In this document: positions 18,139 through 26,719 of the stretch, piece by piece | How positions within the stretch are numbered: position 1 is the first letter of the stretch | Layout: each line of letters begins with the position of its first letter | From: a bacterium | GTDB taxonomy: Bacteria; UBP6; JAFGXH01 | DNA length: 34,982 nt | Assembly (NCBI GenBank): GCA_027064085.1 | Contig: JAMOQH010000138.1 | Coordinates: 1-34,982 of the forward strand | Direction: 5' to 3' | Notes under the pieces: generated by a model | The model's input: the letters and a program-made list of their open reading frames with translations, nothing else | Told to the model about the DNA's origin: nothing | The model's database searches: none | Translations under genes and position numbers: made by a program

Positions 18139-18871
18139 AAAAGAAGATAAGAAAAAAACAGGAAGAGCAAACAAATACAAAAAGCCTAGTAGGGATAAGT
18201 CGTTGACTTATCCCGATAAAGAGGTGACTTATCCCGATAAAGAGGTGACTTATCCCGATAAAGAGGTGACTTATCCTACTAAGGCTAGCGGCAAGGACGA
18301 GTCGGTGACTCGTCCTGTGAATAAAAAAAATAAAAAAGAAGAGTTAGTAAAAGATAAAACAAGTTTTGACCCATATTACAATAAACAATCTCGTAAATAT
18401 AAAATTACTTGTTTTGTGTGTAAAAAAGAAAAAATGGTTGCTGTTGAACCAATTGAGGGCGTTCCTGTTATTTGTGATGATTGTTTAGTAGAGCTTGAAG
18501 CTAGAAAACTACTAGATCAAGGTGGAGCACAAAAAACCAAAAAACTAAATTGTAAGTGGTGTGGAAAATCCTTTTATGCATTAAATGAATCGTATTTATT
18601 TTGTGATGAATGTTATGACCACTTTTCTCATACAATTAAAGCAAGAGGAAGAGGTTTTGTCTCTTATAAATGTAAAAATTGTGGTGCAGATGGTTGGATA
18701 CACCCAAAAGTCTTGGCAGAAAAGAAAAAAGAAAATGATATGCCTTTATGTAGAGCATGTATGAAAGAAGAAGAGCAAAAAGCTAAAAAAGAAAAGAGCA
18801 AAAGTAGAATCAATAAAGTTAAAAACAGAAAAAATACTTTGTCTACATCCAATAATCCAAAAGATAAATAG
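18116..18871 (+). CDS. Zinc-ribbon protein with a palindrome-derived tandem peptide at its N-terminus
   Basis: The start at 18116 ([14 protein letters not shown]) overlaps the mutase by 23 bases; an ATG at 18077 is possible but has no site. The 251-residue protein is very basic. Residues 27-67 are DKSLTYP, three DKEVTYP repeats, TKASGK and DESVTRP, all encoded by palindromic element DNA. The rest has three zinc-ribbon-like modules: C99/C102 with C120/C123, C146/C149 with C163/C166, and C186/C189 with C212/C215, all CxxC pairs. A nucleic-acid-associated role is suggested by the charge and ribbons, and by truA just downstream, but the function is unknown. The basic C-terminal tail adds to this. 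Confidence 0.8.
18189..18214. repeat. Palindromic element copy C1, inside the zinc-ribbon gene
   Basis: Left arm GTAGGGATAAGTC (18189-18201), loop GTT (18202-18204), right arm GACTTATCCC (18205-18214), ten perfect pairs. In the gene frame the core reads DKSLTYP. The family end TAC is missing here because a tandem unit follows at once, but ATCCTAC reappears at 18273-18279 after the last unit. Confidence 0.85.
18215..18277. repeat. Three 21-nt tandem units encoding DKEVTYP
   Basis: Units run 18215-18235, 18236-18256 and 18257-18277; the first two are identical and the third differs at its last base. Each 21-nt unit equals seven codons and gives DKEVTYP, and each looks like the right half of the neighbouring palindrome plus a changed left half. 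Confidence 0.9.
18295..18315. repeat. Palindromic element copy C2, inside the zinc-ribbon gene
   Basis: GGACGAGTC (18295-18303) and GACTCGTCC (18307-18315) pair perfectly around the loop GGT. It encodes KDESVTRP in frame. Its stem core GACGAG/CTCGTC is shared with the fliK and tilS copies rather than with copy C1 only 80 bases away. Confidence 0.85.
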
Positions 18872-18876
18872 GGAAA

Positions 18877-19617
18877 ATGAGAAATATTAAATTAACAATT
18901 TCTTACCATGGGAAATACTTTTCTGGTTGGCAGATTCAAAAAGATGTTATTACAATTCAAGAAGAAATTGAAAAGGCTTTATCAAAATTATTAAATGAAG
19001 ATATTAAAATCACTGGTTCAGGAAGAACCGATGCAGGGGTTCATGCAATTGCTCAAATTGCTAATTTTCATACTAAAAATGATAAAATACCTTTAGCGGC
19101 TTTTGTTTTGGGAATAAATAGGCTTTTAGCACAAGGAATTGCGATTTTAGATGCCCAAGAAATTGATTTTAACTTTAATTCGAGGAAAACAGCAAAGAAA
19201 AAAACTTATATTTATCAAATTTACAAAGGAAAAGTTATTTCTCCATTAGAAGAAGATTTCTATTATTTATTTAAGTATGAGCTTAATTTTGATAAAATGA
19301 AAAAAGCATCAAAGGCTTTTATTGGAGAACATGATTTTGCATCATTTGCAGCTGCTAAAAACAGTACTAAAACAACAGTAAGAACTATTTATGACATAAA
19401 ATGGACTAAAACTAATAATAAAATATTTTTTGAAATAACAGGCAATGGATTTTTGATGAAAATGGTTAGAAATATTATTGGAACTTTAATTGAAATTGGA
19501 AACAATAAAAAAAGTGTTGATTGTATTAATAATATTTTAGAATCAAAAAATAGAAGTTTTGCAGGGGCAACTGCACCTGCAAAAGGATTATTTTTAAAGG
19601 AGGTCTTTTATGATTAA
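18877..19617 (+). CDS. truA: tRNA pseudouridine(38-40) synthase TruA
   Basis: The 246-residue protein shows the TruA hallmarks: ISYHGKYFSGWQIQ at the N-terminus, the catalytic-aspartate motif GSGRTDAGVHAIAQ near residue 50, the KKKTYIYQI strand, HDFASFAAAKNSTKTTVRTI, and the C-terminal NGFLMKMVRNIIGTLIEIG. It isomerises uridines 38-40 in the anticodon arm of many tRNAs. It follows the zinc-ribbon gene by five bases, and its end overlaps the next gene by eight bases. Confidence 0.96.
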   Translation: MRNIKLTISYHGKYFSGWQIQKDVITIQEEIEKALSKLLNEDIKITGSGRTDAGVHAIAQIANFHTKNDKIPLAAFVLGINRLLAQGIAILDAQEIDFNFNSRKTAKKKTYIYQIYKGKVISPLEEDFYYLFKYELNFDKMKKASKAFIGEHDFASFAAAKNSTKTTVRTIYDIKWTKTNNKIFFEITGNGFLMKMVRNIIGTLIEIGNNKKSVDCINNILESKNRSFAGATAPAKGLFLKEVFYD

Positions 19618-20080
19618 CATATTTAGAGTTATTACTTATATTGTATTAATATCTTTTTTTTCATCGGTTATCTATAATGCTTTTTTATTTCCTAGAGGAA
19701 TTGCTTTATACAAATATTTATTTGGTTCCATTGATTCATATACTGAATTAGTGATTTACTATATTGTAAAGTCGTTGCCTGCAATTATTATGAATTTTTT
19801 CATTATCTTGGTTCTTAAAAATGTTTTAGATATTGCTAAATCATGGTTGATTTTACCTTTTTATATCGTTTTCTTTTTAATTTTTGAAACAATGTTTTTT
19901 TATTTTATAAATAGGGCGTATTTTATAGAAAATAACAATATTTATCATTACTTATTATCATTTTTGGTTTACTCTATTTCTTTGTGGGCTTTAAGTTTCC
20001 CTAGTTTTAGTAATTCTAGCTTAGAAAGTGGTTCAACTGGTGATTTAAATAATGGAAATAATGAAAAAACAGAGTTATAA
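19610..20080 (+). CDS. Integral membrane protein of unknown function
   Basis: The 156-residue protein has about four membrane helices: IFRVITYIVLISFFSSVIY, LVIYYIVKSLPAIIMNFFII, WLILPFYIVFFLIFETMFFY and YLLSFLVYSISLWALSF. A polar Ser/Asn-rich tail ends it. No family motif is recognised. The ATG at 19610 lies inside the end of truA with AAAGGAGG upstream, so coupled translation is likely; its own end overlaps the YigZ gene. Confidence 0.8.
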   Translation: MINIFRVITYIVLISFFSSVIYNAFLFPRGIALYKYLFGSIDSYTELVIYYIVKSLPAIIMNFFIILVLKNVLDIAKSWLILPFYIVFFLIFETMFFYFINRAYFIENNNIYHYLLSFLVYSISLWALSFPSFSNSSLESGSTGDLNNGNNEKTEL

Positions 20081-20669
20081 AACAATAGATAAAGTATTTA
20101 AATATGAAATAGAAAAAATTAAAGCTTCAAGATTTATTGGAGTCGCAATTCCTATTTTAACAGAAGAAGATGTTAAAATTGAATTAAATAAACTCAAAAA
20201 ACAATATTATGATGCCAGGCACCATTGTTATTCTTATATTTTAGGAAATAAAGAGCAAATTATTAAATATTCTGATGATGGAGAGCCTTCTAAAACAGCA
20301 GGATTACCAATTTATACAGTTTTAAATTCTTATGAAGTAACAAACATATTGGTAGTTGTTATCAGGTATTTTGGAGGAACGAAATTAGGAACGGGTGGAC
20401 TAGTAAAGGCTTATACAAAAGCTACTCAAGGATTATTGGAAAATATAAGTTTTATAGAAATTGAGATTAAGGATGTTATTATTATTAAATTTTCTTATGA
20501 GTTAACCAAGCAAGTTTATTATGTAGTTAATTTATATGAAGGAATTATCATAAATGAAATCTACGAAAATAATGTGACTTTTGAAATAAGTTTAAATATC
20601 TCTTATTTAGAACAATTCAAGAAAGATTTAATAGAAAAAACTTATGGGAAGGTTGAGTTTATTAAGTAA
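20052..20669 (+). CDS. yigZ: YigZ/IMPACT family protein
   Basis: The 205-residue protein has the IMPACT (UPF0029) N-terminal domain: SRFIGVAIP, ARHHCYSYILG, YSDDGEPSKTAGLPIYTVL and IRYFGGTKLGTGGLVKAYTKA. The remainder fits the smaller C-terminal alpha/beta domain of bacterial YigZ. Such proteins are cytosolic and linked to translation; the exact bacterial function is not settled. The start could be 20052 (GGTGA eight bases upstream) or 20061 (MKKQSYK). The gene overlaps the membrane protein by 29 bases if the first start is used. It converges on the cysteine-rich lipoprotein with one base between. Confidence 0.9.
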   Translation: MEIMKKQSYKTIDKVFKYEIEKIKASRFIGVAIPILTEEDVKIELNKLKKQYYDARHHCYSYILGNKEQIIKYSDDGEPSKTAGLPIYTVLNSYEVTNILVVVIRYFGGTKLGTGGLVKAYTKATQGLLENISFIEIEIKDVIIIKFSYELTKQVYYVVNLYEGIIINEIYENNVTFEISLNISYLEQFKKDLIEKTYGKVEFIK

Positions 20670-20670
20670 A

Positions 20671-22377
20671 TTAGAAATCACAAAAACCAATATCTTGTTG
20701 AATCATTTGTCCATTTTCTTCTTCAACTTCAATAGACTCAGTATTACATGAAGTGTAAGAGTTATCTGTACAGTTATAAGTTTTTTCAACTCCATTTACA
20801 CAATATTTTAAAGTATTGCCATCACATGAAGGATAACTATCACATGGGGTTGCAACTTCACTGTAAACACAACCCAAGAATAAAAAAGCTTCCATCATAT
20901 CTGGATCTTCCTTACATATAAAACCAGGGCCTGCTAATGCTTCACAATCAGTTTTAACAATTTTTCCTCTATTGCACTTTACTGAATATTGACCCTCACA
21001 ATGTTCTTCAAAGGTGTCTTCATTACAATCAGGAAGACTATCATTTGGCATACAAATTAGTTCGTCTTCACCATCTTCGTTTACGATTTGACAAGTTCTT
21101 CCTTCACCACATGAAAAAGTTTTTATTTTTCCCCATTCACACATTGTTACGGTACCATCTGCATTACATTTATCAACAAATGTATCGTCGTCACATTCTT
21201 CAACTCTCTCCGTAATACATTCATTTTCATCTGCATCACATGTAGTACCTTCTTGACATGTTTTTTTAATAACTTTTCCTTTCCAGCTACAACCAACAAG
21301 TTTATTGCCTTCACAGGTTACGGTATATTCATCAGAAGGAGTGCAACTGTCTTCTGTAATTTCGATGTTCATGCATGATGCAATATCTAAACATGTTGTA
21401 TTATTTTTTGTACAATTAATTGCATTTTGAAAATCTTCTTTGATTGTATCCATTGGAAATAATCCATAACCTTTTCCTAATAATGATTCGGAAAATATAT
21501 TAAGAATATTCATACTAAAATAAATGTTTTCATTAATATTTGTTATTTTATTGCCAAGGCCACAAGCATTAGTTATCATCATTGCTTCTTCAATTTCTTC
21601 AATGCTAGGGGTATCAGTTTTTACAACACATTTTGTTCCTGCTCCACTACCTGTACAAATTTCATTGTCTTCACATGGAGTAACAATTTCCATTCCGTTA
21701 CCAGGACATTCAATAATTGATTTTCCATCTTCGCTGCATTTATTATCCTTTTCATCACAAAGAGGTGCTTCGCAAGCCGCTATTTCGTCGTCTTCTATAC
21801 ACTTTTTTTCATTCTTACATTTTGTTAAAATCCAGTTTCCACTTGCATCACATGTTTCTAGATTTTCATCATCAAGGCATCTTGTACTATCTTTAATACA
21901 TGTTGTAGGTTCTTCACAGATAACATTATTGTTACCTGAATTTACACATAACATTAAGCCAGTACAGCTTAAGTCATATTTCCATTCTCCATTACTATCA
22001 CATTTTTCTATTTCTTTTTTATCGGAACTACATCTTAAATCATTTTCTGTACATTCAGGTGTATTATCTTCTACACATATTCCATTATCACATATTGGTT
22101 TCGTAGAATCTTTACAATCATTATTAATTGTACACTCAGGAGTATTATTCGCTATGCATTCATGAGTTTCTAAATTACATTTAGGCTTGCTAGTAACATC
22201 ATTGCAATCCTTGTTTTCATTGCACATTCCAGGGCTTAGTTCACATTTTTGCTCACTACTACAAGTTTCCCATGAGTTACATGCTGGGGTGCATGTTTTA
22301 TCAGTGTTTTCACTATCTCCACAACTAATTAGAAATATAGCTGAAATTGCTATAATTAGAAATAAAAACTTTTTCAT
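20671..22377 (-). CDS. Large cysteine-rich lipoprotein
   Basis: The ATG at 22377 is chosen over one nine codons upstream, since GGAGG sits six bases before it. The 568-residue protein starts MKKFLFLIIAISAIFLISC, with Cys19 lipidated. The mature chain is made of many short modules with four to six cysteines, such as CTENDLRCSSDKKEIEKC, DSNGEWKYDLSC, CIKDSTRCLDDENLETC and CDASGNWILTKC. These recur at about 45 residues and recall disulfide-rich repeats of Myxococcota-type surface proteins. A cysteine-poorer stretch interrupts them in the middle (TNACGLGNKITNINENIYFS). It is acidic, probably exposed to the periplasm or cell surface. Function unknown. Confidence 0.85.
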   Translation of the reverse strand: MKKFLFLIIAISAIFLISCGDSENTDKTCTPACNSWETCSSEQKCELSPGMCNENKDCNDVTSKPKCNLETHECIANNTPECTINNDCKDSTKPICDNGICVEDNTPECTENDLRCSSDKKEIEKCDSNGEWKYDLSCTGLMLCVNSGNNNVICEEPTTCIKDSTRCLDDENLETCDASGNWILTKCKNEKKCIEDDEIAACEAPLCDEKDNKCSEDGKSIIECPGNGMEIVTPCEDNEICTGSGAGTKCVVKTDTPSIEEIEEAMMITNACGLGNKITNINENIYFSMNILNIFSESLLGKGYGLFPMDTIKEDFQNAINCTKNNTTCLDIASCMNIEITEDSCTPSDEYTVTCEGNKLVGCSWKGKVIKKTCQEGTTCDADENECITERVEECDDDTFVDKCNADGTVTMCEWGKIKTFSCGEGRTCQIVNEDGEDELICMPNDSLPDCNEDTFEEHCEGQYSVKCNRGKIVKTDCEALAGPGFICKEDPDMMEAFLFLGCVYSEVATPCDSYPSCDGNTLKYCVNGVEKTYNCTDNSYTSCNTESIEVEEENGQMIQQDIGFCDF

Positions 22378-22688
22378 ATTTAACCTCCATTTAATCAAAA
22401 ACATTTAGACGGATATTATTTGGTTTTATTCAATAATAAAAATTCGGTAAGATGAAGCATGGGCTTTTAGGAGATTTTTATCCTTTGATTATTATTATCA
22501 TACGACGAATAAGAGATACAGATACATGGTCGTGCGTTTCTGTCTTATGATGCTGGGTTGGAATGGCAAAAATCCTTCAAAAAAATAAAAAAAATGATAT
22601 TTATTACTAAATTTAATACTAACTATTAGATATTTAAGTAGTATAATGAAAAAATAGAAATTAGAATTAAAATTATACTGATAATTCA

Positions 22689-22717
22689 TTGCTTTTATAA
22701 TAAATATTTGTTATATT
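22689..22717 (+). promoter_or_regulatory. Putative promoter for the pyruvate oxidoreductase gene
   Basis: TTGCTT (22689-22694), 17-nt spacer, TATATT (22712-22717). It would give a leader of about 50 bases before the ATG at 22775. Confidence 0.5.
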
Positions 22718-22733
22718 TCAGGGGTTCGTTTTA

Positions 22734-22754
22734 TGGCCTAAATAATTTGGGCTA
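22734..22754 (+). promoter_or_regulatory. Inverted repeat in the pyruvate oxidoreductase leader
   Basis: TGGCCTAAAT (22734-22743) pairs with ATTTGGGCTA (22745-22754) about a single central base, with eight of ten positions complementary. It stands just after the predicted transcript start and just before AGGAGG. It could be an operator or a leader hairpin. Confidence 0.35.
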
Positions 22755-22774
22755 AATTTTCTTAGGAGGAAATA

Positions 22775-25700
22775 ATGGCTAAAAACTATGTTACGATTGA
22801 TGGTAACTATGCCGCTTCTTATATTGCTTACGCATTTAGTGATGTTGCTGCAATATATCCTATTACACCTAGTTCTGATATGGGACAAAATGCTGATGCA
22901 TGGGCTGCAATAGACAAAAGAAACTTATTTGGTGAAAGAGTAAAAGTTGTTGAAATGCAATCAGAAGGTGGTGCAAGTGGTGCAGTACATGGTTCTTTAA
23001 CAGCTGGAGCCTTAACAACAACATTTACAGCTTCTCAAGGTTTATTATTAATGATACCTAATATGTATAAGATAGCTGGTGAAATGCTTCCATCTGTTTT
23101 TCATGTTTCTGCAAGAACTATAGCAACACATGCTTTATCTATTTTTAATGATCATAGTGATGTTATGAGTTGTAGAATGACCGGCTGGGCAATGACTGCT
23201 GCTTCTAGTGTTCAGGAAACTATGGATATGGCTGTTGTAGCTCATTTAGCTACCTTAGAAGCTAAACTTCCATTCTTAGCATTTTTTGATGGATTTAGAA
23301 CAAGTCATGAAATTCAAAAAGTAGAGCTTATTGAGCATGATGTATTAAAATCTTTAATGAATGAAGAGCACATTAGAGAATTTAGATCTAAAGCTTTAAA
23401 ACCTGAAAATCCCTATATTAAAGTTGGAGCTCAAAATCCTGATGTATTCTTTCAAGGAAGAGAAGCTGCAAATAAATATTACGATGCAATTCCTGCAATT
23501 GTAGAAAAAACAATGAAAAAGTTATCAGCAAAAACTGGTAGAAAATTAGATTTATTTGAATATTATGGTGCAGAAGACGCAGAAAAAGTAATTATCATTA
23601 TGGGTAGTGCTGCTGGTGCAGTAAAGGACGCTGTTGATTACATGCTTGAAAAAGGTGAAAAAGTTGGTTTAGTAAATGTACATTTGTATAGACCATTTTC
23701 AATAGACCATTTCTTAAAAGCTATGCCTAAAACAGTTAAAAAAATTGCTGTATTAGATAGAACAAAAGAACCTGGTGCAATTGGTGAACCATTATATATG
23801 GATGTAAGGTTGTCAATCACTAATCCAGATATTAAAATTTATGGTGGAAGATATGGTCTTTCATCTAAAGAGTTTACACCTTCACATGTTAAAGCGGTTT
23901 ATGATTTCTTAGATAGCAAAGATGTTCATCATAATTTTACAGTTGGTATTAATGATGATGTAACACATTTGTCTATTCCTGTTAATGAATTAATCAACAC
24001 AGATCCTGCTGAAATGACATCTTGTATGTTTTGGGGCCTTGGAAGTGATGGTACTGTTTCCGCTAATAAAAACTCAATTAAAATTATTGGTGATAACACT
24101 GATATGTTTGCACAAGGGTATTTTTCTTATGACTCTAAAAAATCAGGTGGAATTACAATTTCTCACTTAAGATTTGGTAAAGAAGAAATACGTTCACCAT
24201 ATTTAATACAAGAGCCTGATTTTGTTGCTTGTCATAATGCTTCTTATATAGGAAGATATGATATGCTTGATGGAATCAAAAAAGGTGGTACATTTTTATT
24301 AAATAGTCATTTTTCTGCAGACGAAGTATTTAATAATTTAACAGAAGATATGCAAAAGACTATTTTAGAAAAAGGTATTAAAGTTTATAATATTAATGCT
24401 AGTAAAATTGCAAAAGAATTAGGACTAAGAGGCAGAATTAATACAGTTATGCAAGCCGCTTTCTTTAAATTAGCTAATGTTATTCCTATTGATGATGCTG
24501 TTAAATACATGAAAGCTGCAATTGACAAAACCTTTAGAAAGAAAGGTGCAAAAGTTGTAGAAATGAATTGGAATGCTATTGATGCTTCTTTAGATGCTAT
24601 CGAAGAGGTAGTTATACCAAAAGCAATAAGTGTCTCTGCTCCAGAAATGGAAGTTTTAAGAGGTGAACACTATGTTGAGAATTGGATTAAAGATGTTGTT
24701 GAGCCAGTAGTAAGATTGAAAGGTGATGATATTCCTGTTTCTAAGATGACTCTTGATGGAACTATGCCTTTAAGTGTTACTAGAATGGAAAAAAGAAGAG
24801 TTGCTGAAGATGTAGTTAATTGGTTACCTGAAAACTGTATACAATGTAATCAATGTGTTGCTGCTTGTCCTCATGCTGCAATCAGAGCAAAACAAATTGG
24901 CCCAGATGATATGAAAAATGCTCCTGAAACATTTGAAACACTTGATATCAGAAAGTCAGATAATAAATATAAAATTCAGGTTTATACTGAAGATTGCACT
25001 GGTTGTGGTGTTTGTGTAACTGTTTGCCCTGGTAAAAAAGGTGTTAAAGCACTTGAATTCTCTCCACTTGAAACTGAAATTGAAGCTGGAGAAATAGAAA
25101 ATCAAGAATTCTTTGATTCATTACCAGATAATTTAGAAGGTGTAAACTTAAATACACTTAAAGGAAGTCAATTTGTAACTCCTTTATTTGAATTTAGTGG
25201 TGCATGTGCAGGTTGTGGTGAAACTCCATATATCAAGCTATTAACTCAAATGTTTGGTGATAGAATGATGATTGCTAATGCAACTGGCTGTTCTTCAATT
25301 TATGGTGGAACATTTCCTTCATCTCCTTATGCTAGAAATGAAGAGGGACATGGGCCAGCTTGGGCTAACTCTTTATTTGAAGATAATGCAGAGTATGGTA
25401 TGGGTATGCGTTTAGCTTTAGATTCTAACAGAAATTTACTTTTCAAAAATATTGAAAGAGTATTAAAAGCTGATGTAAGATCTGAATTAAAAACAGCTCT
25501 TACAAACTATTTACCAAAGAAAGAAAATACAGATGCTGAAGCTAAGCAATTAGTTAAAATAGTAAAAGCTGCTCTTCCTGTTGCATTACAAGAAGCTACT
25601 GGAGAAGCAAAAGAATTATTGCTAAAACTTGATGAACTCAAAGATTATATGATGCCTAAATCTATGTGGATTATTGGTGGTGATGGTTGGGCTTATGATA

Positions 25701-26323
25701 TTGGTTATGGTGGATTAGATCATGTAATTGCAAGTGGAGAGAATGTAAATATTCTCGTTGTGGATACAGAGGTTTACTCAAATACTGGTGGTCAGGCTTC
25801 TAAAGCTACTCCTATGGGTTCCGTTGCTAAATTTGCAGCAGATGGTAAGCCATTAGGTAAAAAAGATTTAGGGTTAATTGCAATGAGTTATGGTTATGTT
25901 TATGTTGCTCATGTTAATATGGGAGCGAGTCAAACTCAAGTATTAAAAGCTTTTAAAGAAGCTGAAGCTTATGATGGACCTTCAATTATTATTGCTTATT
26001 CTCCATGTATTGCTCATGGTTATAATATGGCACAAACTCCATTACATCAAAAAACTGCAACGGATATTGGATATTGGCCTATTTATAGATATAACCCTAT
26101 GCTTGCTGATGAAGGTAAAAATCCTCTTGTTATGGATACTAAAAAGCTTAAAGATGATAAATACAGAGAATATTTACTTTCTGAAACTCGTTATAAGACA
26201 TTATGTGATTCAAAGCCAGAACATGCTAAAAAATTATTTGAAGTTAATGAAAGACAAGCTACAGATAAGTTTAAGTATTTAATGGAATTATCTAAAATTT
26301 CTTATACAAAAGATGAAGAATAA
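22775..26323 (+). CDS. nifJ: Pyruvate:ferredoxin (flavodoxin) oxidoreductase, single-chain
   Basis: The 1182-residue protein has the full single-chain PFOR length. In order: the pyrimidine-binding N-terminal domain (GNYAASYIAYAFSD, AIYPITPSSDMGQNADAW), domain II with DRTKEPGAIGEPLYMDV, the gamma-type domain, two [4Fe-4S] motifs at C688/C691/C694/C698 and C741/C744/C747/C751, a third-cluster motif at C811/C814 (CAGCGE), and the thiamine-diphosphate site GDGWAYDIGYGGLDH with EVYSNTGGQASKATP. It splits pyruvate to acetyl-CoA and CO2, reducing ferredoxin or flavodoxin, in the cytosol. This implies anaerobic metabolism. AGGAGG precedes the ATG. The strong codon bias suggests high expression. Confidence 0.97.
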   Translation: MAKNYVTIDGNYAASYIAYAFSDVAAIYPITPSSDMGQNADAWAAIDKRNLFGERVKVVEMQSEGGASGAVHGSLTAGALTTTFTASQGLLLMIPNMYKIAGEMLPSVFHVSARTIATHALSIFNDHSDVMSCRMTGWAMTAASSVQETMDMAVVAHLATLEAKLPFLAFFDGFRTSHEIQKVELIEHDVLKSLMNEEHIREFRSKALKPENPYIKVGAQNPDVFFQGREAANKYYDAIPAIVEKTMKKLSAKTGRKLDLFEYYGAEDAEKVIIIMGSAAGAVKDAVDYMLEKGEKVGLVNVHLYRPFSIDHFLKAMPKTVKKIAVLDRTKEPGAIGEPLYMDVRLSITNPDIKIYGGRYGLSSKEFTPSHVKAVYDFLDSKDVHHNFTVGINDDVTHLSIPVNELINTDPAEMTSCMFWGLGSDGTVSANKNSIKIIGDNTDMFAQGYFSYDSKKSGGITISHLRFGKEEIRSPYLIQEPDFVACHNASYIGRYDMLDGIKKGGTFLLNSHFSADEVFNNLTEDMQKTILEKGIKVYNINASKIAKELGLRGRINTVMQAAFFKLANVIPIDDAVKYMKAAIDKTFRKKGAKVVEMNWNAIDASLDAIEEVVIPKAISVSAPEMEVLRGEHYVENWIKDVVEPVVRLKGDDIPVSKMTLDGTMPLSVTRMEKRRVAEDVVNWLPENCIQCNQCVAACPHAAIRAKQIGPDDMKNAPETFETLDIRKSDNKYKIQVYTEDCTGCGVCVTVCPGKKGVKALEFSPLETEIEAGEIENQEFFDSLPDNLEGVNLNTLKGSQFVTPLFEFSGACAGCGETPYIKLLTQMFGDRMMIANATGCSSIYGGTFPSSPYARNEEGHGPAWANSLFEDNAEYGMGMRLALDSNRNLLFKNIERVLKADVRSELKTALTNYLPKKENTDAEAKQLVKIVKAALPVALQEATGEAKELLLKLDELKDYMMPKSMWIIGGDGWAYDIGYGGLDHVIASGENVNILVVDTEVYSNTGGQASKATPMGSVAKFAADGKPLGKKDLGLIAMSYGYVYVAHVNMGASQTQVLKAFKEAEAYDGPSIIIAYSPCIAHGYNMAQTPLHQKTATDIGYWPIYRYNPMLADEGKNPLVMDTKKLKDDKYREYLLSETRYKTLCDSKPEHAKKLFEVNERQATDKFKYLMELSKISYTKDEE

Positions 26324-26351
26324 TTAACCAAATAAATTAGTTTAATTATTT

Positions 26352-26399
26352 AAAAGGGGAGTACTTCGGCTACGCTTAGTAACCGATGCTCCCCTTTTT
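26352..26399 (+). terminator. Terminator hairpin with a dispersed repeat in its loop
   Basis: AAAAGGGGAG (26352-26361) pairs with CTCCCCTTTT (26389-26398), followed by a short T run. It lies 28 bases after the pyruvate oxidoreductase stop. The 27-nt loop holds TACTTCGGCTACGCTTAG, also seen in opposite orientation at 26473-26493. Confidence 0.8.
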
Positions 26400-26459
26400 C
26401 CGTAAAGCCTAAGGTCTTTACTCTATAGTCGTTCAACCAAATTTGTTTGGCAAAGCCAA

Positions 26460-26503
26460 AGGGCAGATAAGCTTGCTGAGCGTAGTCGAAGTATATTTGC
26501 CCT
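26460..26503. repeat. Second hairpin carrying the same repeat in reverse
   Basis: AGGGCAGATA (26460-26469) pairs with TATTTGCCCT (26494-26503) with a single G-U. Its loop holds, on the minus strand, TACTTCGACTACGCTCAGC, nearly identical to the loop of the hairpin at 26352-26398. The stems differ completely while the loops agree. Confidence 0.75.
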
Positions 26504-26655
26504 CACTCAAATTTGTTTTCACTTAAAAATTTTTAAAGTAATACTAATCTCTATATTTATAAAATATAAATATTATGAGTGTATATAAAAAAATAAGAAA
26601 AAAGTATGAAAAAAACTCTAAAAGCACCAAAATAAAGGAAAAACAAATAAAATAC

Positions 26656-26684
26656 TTGACAATGATTTCCTTTATTTGTAGTAT
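26656..26684 (+). promoter_or_regulatory. Promoter for HU
   Basis: TTGACA (26656-26661), 17-nt spacer, TAGTAT (26679-26684). The -35 is exact consensus. Transcription should start near 26691, just before GGAGG at 26710. Confidence 0.75.
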
Positions 26685-26719
26685 TCATCATTATTTTAAG
26701 CTTATCATTGGAGGAAAAA

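Larger units (their letters stand above)
22378..22774. other. 397-base gap between divergent genes
   Basis: It holds the upstream region of the cysteine-rich lipoprotein gene and the promoter and leader of the pyruvate oxidoreductase gene. In the middle (about 22498-22549) an imperfect hairpin, ACAGATAC with GTTTCTGT and further weak pairs around GTC, stands out by its higher GC content. It may be a decayed palindromic repeat. No convincing gene was found; a 63-codon minus-strand frame there lacks a ribosome site. Confidence 0.5.
26324..26719. other. 396-base gap between the pyruvate oxidoreductase and HU genes
   Basis: It contains the two repeat-bearing hairpins, smaller inverted repeats between them (GTAAAG/CTTTAC at 26402-26421, CCAAA/TTTGG and TTTGGC/GCCAAA near 26437-26460), a duplicated AAATTTGTTT, and the HU promoter. 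No gene is supported; a 63-codon frame at 26575 has no ribosome site and runs through the HU promoter. Confidence 0.6.

Noticed and set aside
18215-18277. Possible CRISPR array
   Set aside because: The units abut without spacers, are only 21 nt and are translated within a gene; no cas gene is near.
21524-22165. 213-codon open frame on the + strand
   Set aside because: It is antisense to the cysteine-rich lipoprotein, lacks a ribosome site, and its composition mirrors the cysteine codons of the real gene.
22498-22689. 63-codon minus-strand frame in the divergent gap
   Set aside because: No ribosome site, AT-driven composition (Phe/Tyr/Leu), and it runs over an imperfect hairpin.
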